Notes: generated from the letters alone by a model not told the origin. A DNA stretch of 64,000 nt from Anisakis pegreffii (GCA_035041965.1 JAPYMA010000623.1:38049-102048); one strand, 5' to 3'; shown: positions 1-13,674, numbered from the stretch's first letter. Made by a program: numbers and translations.

Positions 1-56
1 GAAGAAGATTATGTGATAAAGCTATTAAGTATCAACAAACAGAAGTATACTAACAG

Positions 57-224
57 GATGCGTACAATCAACAAGCTGACGCACAAAAACGCATGGAAGC
101 TATGATGGTGACAGAACGCAACAAATTGGTGCAAGCATTACCAGCAGATGCGCAAGCAGTCGCAAAGCAACTTGATGAAATTCGAGAGAATTTACAATTA
201 ACGGCTAATCAGCAAATGCAACAG
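57..224 (+). CDS. Partial exon, SXP/RAL-2-like (DUF148) protein
   Basis: The exon opens after the acceptor TACTAACAG and runs 56 codons in phase 0 to CAG followed by GTCAGT; if read through, a stop follows two codons later. The product is Gln/Ala-rich and helical, with the stretch LPADAQAVAKQLDEI followed by RENLQLTANQQ. That matches the family pattern 'LSPAAQ...I..IR.N.SLT..QQ' of SXP/RAL-2 proteins, secreted nematode proteins of poorly known role that include several parasite antigens. The rest of the gene, including any signal peptide, lies left of the window, and I found no convincing downstream exon. Family assignment is from memory of the motif; another Gln-rich coiled-coil protein is possible. 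Confidence 0.5.
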
Positions 225-1460
225 GTCAGTTAGATTATTGTCGATCATTAAAGAAATTACACAAAATTCACAGCCGTGGAGCCGAATGATCAAAATTCGA
301 TTGCACTGAGAGTGCATTTTCAGCCGACAAAAATACACTTTCTTTCCATCAAAAGTATTCTTTTGATAAGTGAATGCAAAAAATCAGTGAATAAAATTAA
401 TCTTATTCCTAGTCAAATAAGAAACAGTTTAAAACTAATTTCTTGTGAGCGTTTCATCGAATCGCACTAATTTTTTGTAATGTGTTTAATCATTCACATA
501 CGTTATAGTATGCCAATAAAGTAGTTCCATTACAGGAACATTATCGAAATCAGTATTAAAATGTCTGCGAGAACAGCATTCGTTGATAATCTTGAGGAAG
601 GAAGTAAATGGTCACTAATGAAAACTAAAAATGAATGTGCATGAACAGAATGCAAACCATGAGATCGAGAACAGATTCAATAAAGAATTTTACAGCCACA
701 CTTTTCGAATGAACATTTTCGGGTGAAACTTAGTCATTCTCAGAAGTCTGCGATGAAGAATGCTAAGAATGTACAATCAGAAGTACATAACAAATTTTTT
801 TGGATCAATAAAAAAAATTCTTATTCCAATTCACCATTCACTCAAAAGATAAAAGTTTCAGGTAACGAAAGTCCTATACAACACCACTCCGGCGATTCGA
901 CAACAACTTACACACGTCGATGAACAACTTGGCCAAATGTTACAAAAACTACAACAATAAATACATCACAATAATTTTGCAACAATGACTTTTATCTATC
1001 CCATTGCAACATTATATTTGAATATTTCATTGATTCTTTTTTGCAAATCTTCAAATTCACTTACTACACAAAATTGCAGTCTGTTTCAATAATCCAACGA
1101 ATTCCATATGTTCACTTCTAATTTCGCCTTCTACATATTCATAAATGAGAATGATTACCATGGATCATTATGCTCATAAAACTACTTCTAACGCATTGTG
1201 TGTGCTTGCATTCCATCGCAGTTCCCGGTTAAAATTCAACTAATCCACCTCCGATGTTTAAACGGGTTTGTAACAAGAGCAGGGTTTAGCCCTTTCAAGT
1301 ACCTAATTGGCCCTCAAAAATTTTAATCAGCTCATCGAAATCTTGCAGAGCATTAGTATTTTCAAGTAGTAAACATCCTGATTAACACTTTGAAAATGCA
1401 AAAATTAAATTTGTGAGCGTTCTCTTTGCTTAGCACTCTTCTTCTACTACATATATTCAG
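225..1460. other. Non-coding, AT-rich, nothing recognised
   Basis: Open frames here are short and rich in Asn, Lys and Ile codons with no splice-consistent chain. No element ends or tandem arrays were seen. Confidence 0.5.
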
Positions 1461-1709
1461 AACATAAGGAAGAGGGAACAATTCAAAAGTGCAGAAGGTG
1501 AAAAGGCACTTGCTGCCGGGTTTGGAACAAAAGGCCATTCAGAATACGAGTTTGGCTACAATTCGGTGCAACAGTTTGTTCGCAACCTAAATTGGTCGTA
1601 CACCAAGACACGTTTTTGCACAGAATTTAACAAACTGTTACAGTTAAGAGTACGATCAGGAAGTGAGACCAGTATTTTTTGTCGCAATCAAAATCGTCTG
1701 CTTTGGTAA
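1461..1709 (+). CDS. Exon-like open frame, unknown protein
   Basis: A pyrimidine-rich tract (CTTCTTCTACTACATATATTCAG at 1438-1460) is followed by an 82-codon open frame ending in TAA at 1707-1709. The translation has mixed composition (for example EKALAAGFGTKGHSEYEFGY), unlike the Asn/Lys/Ile bias of the surrounding non-coding frames. It has no start codon near its 5' end and no recognisable domain. It may be a terminal exon, a decayed exon or chance. The downstream sequence to about 2035 is a degenerate GAGC-rich repeat, so a dead repeat is also possible. Confidence 0.2.
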   Translation, partial: NIRKREQFKSAEGEKALAAGFGTKGHSEYEFGYNSVQQFVRNLNWSYTKTRFCTEFNKLLQLRVRSGSETSIFCRNQNRLLW

Positions 1710-1779
1710 TTCAGGGGGAGTGGTTCGAGAACCAAAAGAAATTTTTTTGACTCCAACAAAAAAAAATACCGCGGTAACA

Positions 1780-2035
1780 ATCAGTAGTTAAAGCTAGGAT
1801 CTGCATAATAAGTTTTTGGCGGAGTTCGAGTAAAGCACGTTTCGGAGCCGAAGTCTAAGCTGGAACCTTAGAGGATGTAGAACCGGAGCTACAGCTAAAG
1901 CCGGGAGTTTAGAATTCGTCAGCTTGAGCTCGAACCGGGGACGAATTCCCTAGATAGGGTGAGCCGGAGCTAGAGCTGGAGACAGATTTTCAGAACTGTA
2001 AGGCGAAGCTAAGTCAATTCTTTTAAACTCGGGCA
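1780..2035. repeat. Degenerate GGAGC/AGCT-rich repeat
   Basis: Short purine-rich units such as CGGAGCTACAGCTAAAGC and GAGCCGGAGCTAGAGCTGG recur irregularly over about 250 bases. The block is clearly more GC-rich than its flanks. No clean unit length can be fixed by eye. Confidence 0.45.
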
Positions 2036-4291
2036 TCACTGGTCATAAGCCTTTATTAAAAGCATAATGTCAATGATGAAGAAACGGCAGAACAAATGCT
2101 GTACCAAATAATGACAATATTCCAAAGCACACAATGAGTGAAGGTTCGCCTTTCCAATTCGCATTCTACCGCACATCAATTGCACAAATCATTTCAATCG
2201 GTAGGTTGCGATCATAGAGTAATCATATTTTTGGTTCTCTTTCGATGATTTTTCGTGCTCTCCCTTAGAAAAATTGAATACTTCATCGCCGTAAGCCGCA
2301 GTGTGCGTTGCCATGTCCCAAGATATTGCACTCCTCAACATGAAAACAAAGAGAATGGGGCTGGAGCCCCTAAAATTCTTCACTCCTCGCGAGAGATACC
2401 GTTCAGGGAGCTGCTGCACCCGCTGGAGAGATGAATCATCATAAATTATCGCACATCTTCTTGCTGGATTCTTCGAGGGGGACCCCTTCCAAACACTATT
2501 ACGTGCCCATGTTCAAGGGGCAATCGTCGCACGATTGTTAAATATATTAGTGCTAGAAGCCGTTCAACTACATTGCCTATCAACTATTATTCATTAAAAA
2601 AGGAACTTTTTCTGCGCACGATAAAGATGAAGTACTTAACAAGTGTTTTGAAAAATCTGTGCACAGATGAAAAAACGTCTTTTCAAAACTGATTTCAAAC
2701 TGAGAACACACACAAACAAAAAACGAATTCGTCAATTTCTCAAATGATGACTTCTTGAAGAATAATGCACTCTAAAGTAGTTTTTTAAATATGGATTTTA
2801 AACCGTTAAATGTACATGTAGAATTAGATGAAACAAACGAATTGCAGTTTTTATTAAGCTTAACCAACAGCAAAGTATATTTTCACACATAAACGCTATG
2901 AAATTCAATCAAATACTATGACTACTATTTTTGAAGTGGACATAGAGAGTAAATGAAACATTTGTAATGCGACAATCATTACCTCGTAAGAAACACATCA
3001 CCACTGCAAATGTTTGACAGATAGATTTGATGAAAATGAATGAACAGCATAACGATGAATATTAATTCAAATTAGACGGATGCATAATTGATAAAAATGA
3101 AAATTTTCAATTCTGGCACAGCTCAATTCAAAGCTGTGAGAGAAGTCGAGTCACTTCTTAAGAGTACAGTTAACCGTAATGAGGATAAATCGTGAATGAA
3201 AACGACCTGTGGAACAGAGGAGTTAAATCAAACAAATAAACGAAGAATAATCATTCGAATGCAAGATGAATTCAATAAGCTAAAATGACTCGATAAGAGT
3301 CAAACAATAAAACTGAAGTAACTTCAATGACCTGATAAGAGTCAAAGAAAAAAGAACAACATGCAGATTAACTAAACAATGCAAAACTACGAAACGAATG
3401 AACAAAAGAATAATTAAATCGGACAATCCAAGTGCATAACACTACAAATACGACTGCAATATAAACAAATCGAAATAATGCAAATGAACACAAACTGAGG
3501 TGTCACCTTGCTGTACATAAACATGATGAAATTATATAATGTGCAATGAGACAAATCCACCCAAATTCATGTTCATTCATAGAAAACACAGTTTGAAAGG
3601 CTCACTACTAATCAATTTATAACACATGATTGATAAGTGCTCAATATCCAAAAGATCTATAAATCACAATCGTTTATTCAATCAGCAACTGTCAAGTTTA
3701 TACTTCTCTGTCATCACCAAAATCATATTCTTCCTTCCTTTTTACACAGCTGACGATATTTTAACGCTTGTCTTCAAGAAACTTTTTATTTGGCGACCAC
3801 AGAGGTGAACAGATATCTTATCAAGTGAATATTAATGGCATTCAACTATTAACGTCAATAATCAACAATTTAAAGGATAATAAGAACGCGAGCAACAAAT
3901 GATTAATCAAAAAGATATGCTCAATGTCAGATAATAAGTTAATAACTCAAGATGCATTATGCCCTCAATCCAATCAGTAGTTACTTACGAAATTTTTGTT
4001 AATTTAACGGTATTAATTTAACTGCTTCACCAATCAAATATGCGAGACAAATAGTTCAACGAATGGTAAAAATGAACAAATTCGATTTGATTGATAACGC
4101 CATATGAGTCAAACAAATACACCATCTGAATATAATAACCATCGAACACACCAATAGAAAGTATCAATTCATTCAAATAACATTACATCAGTACTATATG
4201 CGGACGATGTGTGTGGCTGAGAGACTGATGAATAAATATGCTTCATTTTTAGTTTGACCAAGATGTTTTATGATCAACTTCAAATCATTCT
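2036..4291. other. Intergenic, nothing firmly supported
   Basis: The left part (about 2240-2520) is more GC-rich and holds a 76-codon open frame on the minus strand (2189-2419), but no family, splice context or partner exons were found. The remainder is AT-rich with frequent GAATGAA-like words. This is the downstream flank of the decarboxylase gene on the minus strand. Confidence 0.4.
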
Positions 4292-7200
4292 CTAGTCACT
4301 ATGTCCATCATCATCATCCTTTGTGATCGCTCTTTTCAGCGGAACGTTTTTGATGCCAGTTCCCTTACGTTTCATGTATTGTGCATAGACCAATGTTTCA
4401 TTCTGTAAATGTAAACATATTTATTCTCAAGATTTCTTCAACAAACTAGAGGAAAAATGACACTCAGACGAATTTCACTAAACATCAGATTTGAAACACT
4501 CGAATCAACATCAACATCGATCATCGAATGCAACATTTCTTTGCAACGTTTCGTTCAAGCAAATGAGTGGAACGTTCCTCAGTTTGTTGAATATATGAAT
4601 GTTTGTTACATTTAATTCGCAAACCTGAAGTCTCAAGTACTGCACGTTCACTCTCCTATAACCTGCGATATCACGTTCCCAAAGATTCTGTTGAATATCT
4701 TTTCCCTTGCTCGAAATCTCGTTCGTAAAAACGGTTATGAGAAATTTGCTCGGTCTGAAATCAAAACAAATCATTTTACATTCAACATATTTGCAGTTAA
4801 ATGGAACTGAATGTAAAATGCTAATCGAATAAATGAACGTGCAAAACAGCAGTAAATTGAACTGGAATTGAAACTTTTTCATTGTTATCAAAACAGACCT
4901 TAAGAGAGTGACATACATTACATTTGCTCTATTGACGACTGGGTTTTGAGTTCAGCAAATGAACTCATTTACCATTCATTATCTGAGATTAATATAATAA
5001 TAATCCATTAGAAGGAACAGAGAGATACAAGTTTAAAGCGAAACAGAAACTCACTTGAAAATGTCGATTACACGAAGTGTCTGCTTATGCAAACACATTG
5101 AATTTTGATTTGTTTCAAAACTGACGTATGAAAAATCAGGTTCAGGTGTTACATGAATTGTTACGTATTGATCCTTAAAAAGCGTTACATGATTTATTAT
5201 GAAATGGCCTGAAACGATTAGTTCTTCATGACTTTTACATCCACTTATCTGTGACTAGCGATTATTGGATTTCCAGCCCAATACAGCATTCATTCAGCAT
5301 TTTATATTTTTTCCTTCTTTGTAAATGTTTAGAAACTGCCGAATTCGATATAATGAGCATATTGTTTCGCAGTTGACAAGAGACGCATGAGCACAGAAAA
5401 CCCTCACCATTCCAGCAAAAAAAAAAACTTTACACAACAGAAACTGGAAAAGTTTAATTCTGAAAATGGCCTTCAGTTGAACTGCTGATGATGTTACTTT
5501 ATATGAGTTTAAGTATTTTCATCAGATTGTAGATTCTTTGAAATCATAATAACATTTCAAAAAATCTTTGTCGTCAATATATGACTAAGAGTATATGACA
5601 ATAAACAACGAACTGTTTGTGATACTAAGCCGTTCATACTGTAGCCACACGGATCGAATAGTTCTTCATGAATAACTGTGCCGAACGGTACCACTCTGTC
5701 AATACCTGATTTCTGAAAGAAAAATCACACCATTTTTGAAACAAATAGTGACAATACGTAAAATAAATAATATCTATGCTGGTCATACATTCCATCTGTA
5801 ATATATTTCGAAAACAAGAATAATTTCCATGACATTAGCATAATATTGTGACGGACATTCTGCAACTGAAACGATTCTTCCAAATAATCAAACCTTAGTG
5901 CATTCTTTAGCATCCTTACAAGCACTCTTACTGAACACTGCCATCACTTCGTTCGGCATATCACTCATCATAATCTCAAGAGTATGATCTGTGTATGGTA
6001 ATGGTGCTTGAGGGACATTCATCGTATACAGGAACCAACGATCTTGTTTCAATGAACCCATGCAATATGCTGCTCCATCTAAAAAGATCACTGTACAGCG
6101 GTTACTTACAAGATCCATTCAACCCTCACTCATATATGCAATGCATTAATACCACCCTAACATTTGGTGATTTCAAAAAAACTCGTTATTGAAATTATTA
6201 ATGCAATTGCTTACTAGTTAAAACACAAAGCGAAATGTATCTATGCTTAAAATTGGTGTGCTTTAGCTCCCGCTTTTATTTCAACCATGTCTTTCAGTGA
6301 TAACGACTGAAGAACGACTCGATTTACTTGATCGAAATCCATCCGTTCAAGTAAACGAACCGGTTACTATCCTACAGCCCTAATAAACGAACAATAAGAA
6401 TAGTGCACATAACACATGTAAGCGAACTGTAGCTCGAAAGATAACATCGGCATATCATTTAAGGGCTAAAACATCGAAAGAATGTTACCTTGAAAATAAT
6501 TATCGAGATATTCAATCTCACCATCGAATGAATTATGTGGGAATGGTTGCACATCTGGTCGCATGAAGTTTTTACGTGAATAAAACACATTGATAACGTT
6601 ATCCATATTGCAATAACGATGTGCAAGTTTCAATAATGGGCCAACAGCATGAAGTAAACGTGTCGTCCCACATGTTTTCAGAATAATTCGTGCATCCGAT
6701 ATGAACATACTACTTTCACTGAAAATTTATTCATTACGAATAATTCACATCGTACACACAGAAAACGTTTCATGAATGCAGATGAAATCGAACAGTGTGA
6801 ATGAACATGAATTTGGGGAAAGCAATCCCTAGCAGCCCAAAAAAACTAATTGTTGCCGTATCAGCACTTAGGATGAAACAAAAGCTTCAAAAATACCTCA
6901 ACACATAACTGTCGATGTGATCATTACTAATGCAATGCAAAATATGACACTGTGCAATATCCAACATGCCAACCAATTCATCATATGGAATATTGCGCAA
7001 CGATGTTGCACCCTCTTGTTCCAAATCAAACCAGATCTCTAATAGCTTTTCTGCACCTAAAAAATCATTGTCAGCATTTCATCTTCATCAATAAAAACAA
7101 TGAAAATGTTACGAAAACTGAATGAACACAAAACAACGCTACAATGGATTAATTCCAAAATAATCACTTTATTCGATGAATGATGGGCACGATACAAATA

Positions 7201-7395
7201 TTTTACATGGAACATAAAAAACTTTTATACATTTTGATACAAGCTCAGCAGTTTCCAATGGAATTATATGAAATGAAATCATAGATGAAAAATGTGGAAA
7301 CCTTCAAAGAAGTGATCTTGATTGGTAGCATTTGATACAATCTGGAGTTGTTCATTGGACATTGAAACAGCAGAGATAGAAGAATCGAGCGACAT
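4292..7395 (-). CDS. smd-1: S-adenosylmethionine decarboxylase proenzyme
   Basis: Cytosolic enzyme that decarboxylates S-adenosylmethionine to supply aminopropyl groups for spermidine and spermine. Minus-strand exons: 7395-7302, 7056-6897, 6718-6489, 6078-5894, 5712-5626, 5173-5055, 4754-4625 and 4402-4292, giving 371 aa (human AMD1 is 334). All junctions are GT/AG and keep phase. Visible motifs: HFFEGAEKLLEIWF near residue 28; VLSESSMF, where Ser87 aligns with the serine that self-cleaves to form the pyruvoyl cofactor; LKTCGTT with Cys101; YSRKNFM; DPCGYSMNG with Ser248; TIHVTPEPDFSYVSFETN with His259. All key catalytic residues are therefore present. Odd points: about 3 residues fewer than human just before TIHVTPE, and a C-terminal tail ending DDDDGHSD. 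The ATG is the first after a strong acceptor at 7422. Confidence 0.95.
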
Positions 7396-7421
7396 TATTG
7401 TACAGCCTTCTTAACTTTGTA

Positions 7422-7440
7422 CTAAAATAAAAATTTCGAT
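7422..7440 (-). promoter_or_regulatory. Probable trans-splice acceptor of the decarboxylase gene
   Basis: On the minus strand the sequence reads TTTTTATTTTAG, then a 26-base leader, then the start ATG at 7395. No coding exon upstream is in phase with it, so spliced-leader addition is the simplest reading; a cis-spliced 5' UTR exon is the alternative. Confidence 0.55.
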
Positions 7441-10400
7441 TTCAGCTCATCTGATACGGACCATATAATAAAAATATTCCATGCTTTCGTTTAATATTCC
7501 ATCTTTAGTAACAAACAACTCATTCTGAAATGTGTAGAAGTCGAAACAAGTGAAAAAGATAAATAAGAAACCGTGAAAGATTACAATAATTAAGCACAGG
7601 ATGAACAATGACTTAGTCCACACAAAAACGTCCACGTATAGATGAGTTGTCCTGTTGTGATCAACGAGGTAAGGAGATAGTTAGAGACGTACACTGAATA
7701 GTAAGTTAAGTCGGACCCGCTAAGGAGGTCGACGGTGGTGAACCAGAATAAGGGTCTTATGCGGACCCATACAATGACACTGAAATTAGCAAATAAACTT
7801 ATGACTGCTTCGATAAAATATACGTTCGTTTCATATAGACTATGTAATTGTCATTCTTGCTTTGGAATGAAATGCCTTGTGGGAAGACGAAAGGCAGTGC
7901 TTCTTCAAATCCAAATCATGATTTTTTGAGCAAACTCGCTCTGAACGAAACAAACAAATCAAGTAACGATTTTCCATTGCTCTTTCACAATCAGCCAACC
8001 TAAATGGTTAATGCCATCACTCAACTATTCAATATTCGCATTACTTTTCTTCCCTTTCAAGGGTTTAATTCAAGACTTTTCTGTATCCTGATGCAATAGA
8101 ATAGCTTGGCAAATGCGATAAAACCGTGTTAAACCAAAGTAAAAGTGTTAGAAACCGAAGACGGTGGTTGTCAGCTGTATCGTTCTTTGTATGCGATCGG
8201 CTCTTCAGAAGGACGATGCTCAACGCTCATACAATACCAACGATCGATGTGCTCTATTCGAGAAGACACGTCGACAACCAAATCTTGACTAACAATAATG
8301 GCCTTTACCTCGTTCACCACTCTTCAAACCTTTAAATACTATAACGTTCGTTCACATTACTTCATATAACGAACACACGTTCATCGATGATCACATGAAC
8401 ATTTAACATTAACAAATTGTTAAGGAACACGGTTGTATCATCAATAAATACTATCCACTGAAAAGATCAAATGAATTCGTTTTCGAACCTAACTTCAAAA
8501 CAACAATTTCAGTTAACACTTCGAAGTCACTCATACAATAACGAGATTTCAGTTCAATCGTGCTGCTGTTGGATGAGAATTGGCAGGTGTGAAACCATAC
8601 GACATTTTCACAGCTGAACATTAACCTCACACGGCCGAATGAATTGAATGATTTAATCTAGGGTTGAATTGGTGGCCCTCGAACATGTACGAAGTTCTGA
8701 GGCTTCTGACCAGAATCACTGCCCTCGCGGACACCAGTCTTGCTTTCGCCCTTGATTCAACTCTAATTCAACCTATTGTGACATTCTTACGCATATACAC
8801 AAATACGAATACACCTTCAAAAACTCAGTCAATGCCAAAACATTTTGAGTGTTAGTGCGAAAAAATTAAGATTAAAAACACTGTCTACTGAAGTGCAGCT
8901 TTTCGTGTAATTCGAATGAACTAAGTCTGATTCCGCAATCAGAGTTTCGTTATTATTCACTTATGATTTTTTGCTAGAAGTAAATAAGTTCACTGGAATA
9001 GCAATGAAGGAACAATTATATGCAATTTTTTTAGTAGTGATTCATATGAGAATGCGGAAAAACAGTGCTTGGTTGTGCATTTTACGTTACGGAATGAATT
9101 CATTCTTGAACAGCATGAGCAATGTGCAAACGCAACTGCGCATCGCTTGCAAAATTTTTTTCACGTTTTTCCACACTCCCTTCAACAGATAAACCACAAA
9201 CCAAATATGAACACATGCTTATGCATAACTCTATCATCTTCTCGTTAAACTGTTTTCCGTTTTCTAGTAAGCCATCATGAACTGCCACTCAATTATATAC
9301 TGTCATAAAACCATCTCTCCTTGTGACTCTTGGTAGGAAATTTTTTCGTAATGATAAAAAAACTCAATCTAATATAATAAGTTTTCGAAAAAATGATTAA
9401 TCGAAATACCTAAACATATATATGATAATCGGATCGATTAGAAATAACATCAACACTGTGACTAATGCTAGAATTGAAAACGATATGCTGATTCAGTCTG
9501 AATGCAAATCTTATATTCATGAATAGTCACTCGAGCTACTCTAAACATCACATGATTATGACAGTAATCTTATCATAAGACAAAAATTTCCTCACAGACA
9601 GCGATGTTTGTTTACAAATCGATCATAAACTATATGACACAAAACACTAGCCGAATACATATTGCAAACTAAATTAGAAAAACAAAAACAAGATCGAGAA
9701 TATTGCGAAAATAACGATTGATATGAATGAAGAAAGAGCAAAAACAACTGTAAGATCGACAACAACAATGAATTTACTTTGCATTACACAGTTTATATGA
9801 AGACCTTTAAAAACAAATATCAAGAATGTACCTTTCGAATGCTACGCTTGACAAAATAATGAATTCGGAATTTTCGAATGCAAAACTAATTTTTTGTACA
9901 TTAGTTGCCTCTGATTTTTTTAGTGTCTGATTTTATGATTGCGATAGACGATAACAAAACCAAAACATCATACCTATCTGCATTTCCCATCTTTCATCAA
10001 CAACAAAACCTCTTCGCCAAGAGAACAACAATATATGGAACCACCTTGTTAACAGTTTAAAAAATGTAATTTCTAAACTGTTTTGCACGAGTTCTGACGA
10101 GGTACGTTCATTTTCGCAAAACATTTCGAAATAATCGTAACATATGACAAACAAAAAAATTCGTAACAAAATAGAATTCAAGATAAGCCTTTCCTTCCCT
10201 TCCATTTTATGAAGCAAAAAAATCAGCTGATAGACATTCTCGAGATGATGAACCACAGAATCAGAAGTTGTCCTTGGCTGAAATAAAATGCATCAACTAA
10301 ACATAAGCTGCGAATAACATTGTTTCCAATTAACACCAAAAATGAACGGCACAGAATTTCAGTTCGGAAGGCTCAATCAAATCAATCACAATTTTATCCT

Positions 10401-13400
10401 AATTCTCATTCGATAAAGTGCATTTAAACCTCCGTCAAAATCTAGACTTGACCCGAAGTAAAATAGAACCAAACTCTGCGTTCAAGCTTAAGCAAACCTC
10501 ATTCAGCGCCTCAACTTGAGTAGGAGTAAGCTGTAGTCAAAGTTTGAACTCTGATTCAATTCTCAGTCTCTTCAAGGTGAACAAAATCGAGATCAGCGCA
10601 GCAATAATCATACAATATCTAAAAATATTTCTCATCTAAAAAATCTTATCTAATTATTCTGTCAAAATGAAACTTTTGTAAACAAATTCAAAATCGTACT
10701 CATGTAAAAATGAACTCCAAAACTGTCTTCAAATAGTCTTTCCAAGAAGAGTGAGGTAAACATCACGAGAATACTTGTTGAAATAGTACAACTTCGTCAT
10801 AGTTAGGCTTAGAGCAAAACAAATACTTTTGTGCTGCACAGCAATTTTTTGGCACTGAGTTCTCCTGGAAAGACTGTTCGAAAATGACGACGTGCAATTG
10901 CAAGCTAGATGCGAACAACTGTCTCAAACAATAAAATAACAATAGATCATGGTCACAATTTACAACAAAATTTGCGTTTATTTTCGATAATCACTATCCA
11001 CAGTCTACCTATAAAAAGTTTTCAAATCGGAAAGGAATTTGAACTATCCAATCATCCACCAGTAGAACTGCACAAAAATTATCGTTTGATTATCGCAATG
11101 ATATGAGAACACTAACATTTATTCAGTACAATAAGAAGTTAAGCAATTCGATAAAATGCATAGGTTGAAGCAACTTATATGAATGAATAATTATTGTTGA
11201 TCTAGTTGATATTTGATTGATTTTCAAATGATTTTCTCGCAAATCCTTTCTATGAATCATTCATTTCAAATACGCATCCTTAATACCAATTCGTTTATAT
11301 TCAAATCAATTTTCATCTTTTATTCAATAACTGTTTCCTAATGCGTATGTAATTTATGAATATCTACTTTTTGGAATCAATGAACTGTTTTCGTAATTTT
11401 TTAAGAAACGTTTGAGATATGACATGGATGCAAACGATTACTTATGAACGTTTGTGTGCATTAACATTTGCAAAAATATGAAAAAAAAAATGCATGAACA
11501 ATTTAAAACAAAAATTGGTACTGCATAATGTACACCTCTAATCTAAAGATAGAAAATATGAATATAAATCTGTCGGCATTATGCATCGCAAAGCATACGT
11601 AAAATGACACTGATAAGCAGCGAAAATGCATTGGCTGTTTACCGTATAGCTTTAAAGTACAATAATGAAAAGATCGAGGAAACGAAATTATGCCAGGAAA
11701 ACCTTCATACAAACTTTCAACTGTCAATCGACGAATGATAGCCTCCATTCGGTACAACCCACAGAGAAGTAGACAAAAACTTCAACCTTGTTTTTAACCT
11801 GACATAAACGAATGACGACTATTTGATGGAAGATAACAGTTTCATAGGTTTGTGACCGACAGCCTCTTGTCACACAACAAACTCCCGATACAAATAAAAA
11901 CATTTTTGAGTAAAAATAAGCTCGGCTACAATACAGAAACGAGCAAAACAAAGGCCTGGCCTTAAATATAATCAATATCAACGCATCATGAGTATCGCAA
12001 TACATCATTGGCTGCGTCTTACGCAAAACCGCTCGCCTCTGTTGCTTGCCTAAGCCGTGCATATGTGGCACTGATTCGTTATCAATACCAAGTTCCATTT
12101 CGGTAGCACAAACAATTCATCAGTATTTTATCAGACAATACCATTTATGGCACAAGTCGATGTATAACGAGCACTCGTATAGAATAACTGTCAGCTGGAT
12201 TAATCGTACGCAAGATGGAAAGAAAACGCGAGAATAGCTTATTGTTTTCATTCTTATTTCAAAACTCATGCTCCTCCCAGTCTTATATGACGTTCATTAG
12301 ATGGAGCCTGTTATCACTCAAACAGAGCTATTTGTTAGTCCCAAAACTTTTACAACATGGACCGGTTCTATGCACAACAAATCTTCAAAGAGCAGTTGGT
12401 TTAACAAAATGCAGTGAACATGCATCACGTATAGAACTAACTCACTGATTAGGTATTTCATCGTATTCGATTTGATCGTTAACTGTATCATCAGCAGAGC
12501 ATTCATTGGTTGCACTTTTACATGACAATGATCTGCATCAAATCCTGATACTTCATATACACAGTGTGTGGTGCGGGTAAACGTTAGAGTGACTGCGAAG
12601 GCAAGCAAGTTTGCAGTCAATAAATAATACGAGAAGATATACACTCAAGATTATGGCATTACGATACTTATAATGGAAGAAAAGAGAATATAGGCTTTGT
12701 GGAGCTTTCTTCAGAGAAAATTTTACGAAGAACTTTTTCCAGAGAACCATTATTTACTTGCATTCAGCGTGAAAAACTAATTCAGAATAGGTGAAGAAGT
12801 CATTTTCATGAGAAGATTCAATTACTACCCATTGGGTAGACCTTCGAAGAAGTTCCATGGTCATTCCACAATAATTCCTTTGAAGTCACATGCAATGAGT
12901 TTTTCTTAATTTACTACAACTCGCAATGCCAAAGGTTTTACACAAACCGATATCTACACAGTCAGAAGATAACACTGCTCTATATTCAAATAGCAATCGT
13001 GCATTGCCCTAGTCAACATGTAAAAGATCTTTTTGCAACGAAGTCAAATGTTTGTCTGATACACGATTATTATGATGAAATAATGCCCAACAAGTTCCTT
13101 TAAGTATGCCTGATTGTGAGTGTTTCAGCATAATTCATTTTTCACAGATTCACTTTTAGCATAATTCACTTCTCTGCAGAAAATCCATGAGGTTGCTTAT
13201 CCTTTCTTTGGCACTTCTTTAACATTCCAAAGTGTTTCAGAAGATTTTAATGCAATAATTCGGAATCTTTGGGGTGGTGAACTAGTAATATTAGAAGAAA
13301 GGTGCAGTATACTTTTAATAAACTAAATTGCTTAAAAACATTTACTTTTACGAAGTTTGATGAAAAAATAATAATGATAAGTATATAAGTATAATAATAA

Positions 13401-13403
13401 ACT
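7441..13403. other. Large intergenic region, no gene supported
   Basis: About 6 kb of AT-rich sequence between the decarboxylase and the next clear features. Open frames up to about 124 codons exist (for example on the minus strand at 11724-12098 and 12318-12644), but none shows a domain, a coherent exon chain or consistent codon use. A Lys/Asn-poor stretch at 11990-12100 on the minus strand begins with an ATG and reaches a CGTAAGAC donor-like site, which is not enough to call an exon. Around 10440-10560 a weak AAGCTTAAGC/CTCAACTTGAG repeat resembles the inner part of the 13.8 kb element. Confidence 0.4.
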
Positions 13404-13661
13404 TTAAACAAATAAATCAATGGACAAATAGTAAATCAAATCAAAATTCGGTAAACCAAGATCATGATTAGGCAAAGAGGAAGCATACTGTATTGAATCT
13501 TTGTAATTCAAACTGTAGGTAAAAAGTAAATGTTGTTGAACTGGTGTTGAAGAAAAGTGAACATAAAGCATATTTTGAAATTTTTCGGTAAATTGCTGAT
13601 GGATCTGATGAAAGCTACGCCCATTGGCCAACTCGGGCGATGCCATTTTGGTAAATATCAA
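13404..13661 (-). CDS. Hypothetical open frame beside an inserted element
   Basis: An 85-codon frame (80 from the internal ATG in ATGGCATCG) ending in TAA. Codon composition is balanced (ASPELANGRSFHQIHQQF and onward), better than most chance frames nearby. No domain is recognised. Its 5' end lies only a few bases from the target-site duplication of the foldback element at 13675-14060, so an upstream part of a gene may have been separated by that insertion. It may equally be a chance frame. Confidence 0.2.
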   Translation of the reverse strand: MIFTKMASPELANGRSFHQIHQQFTEKFQNMLYVHFSSTPVQQHLLFTYSLNYKDSIQYASSLPNHDLGLPNFDLIYYLSIDLFV

Positions 13662-13674
13662 TCATGATTTCTGT

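Noticed and set aside
7735..7929. Short plus-strand frame upstream of the decarboxylase as a gene
   Set aside because: Low-complexity composition, no splice partners and no recognisable domain.
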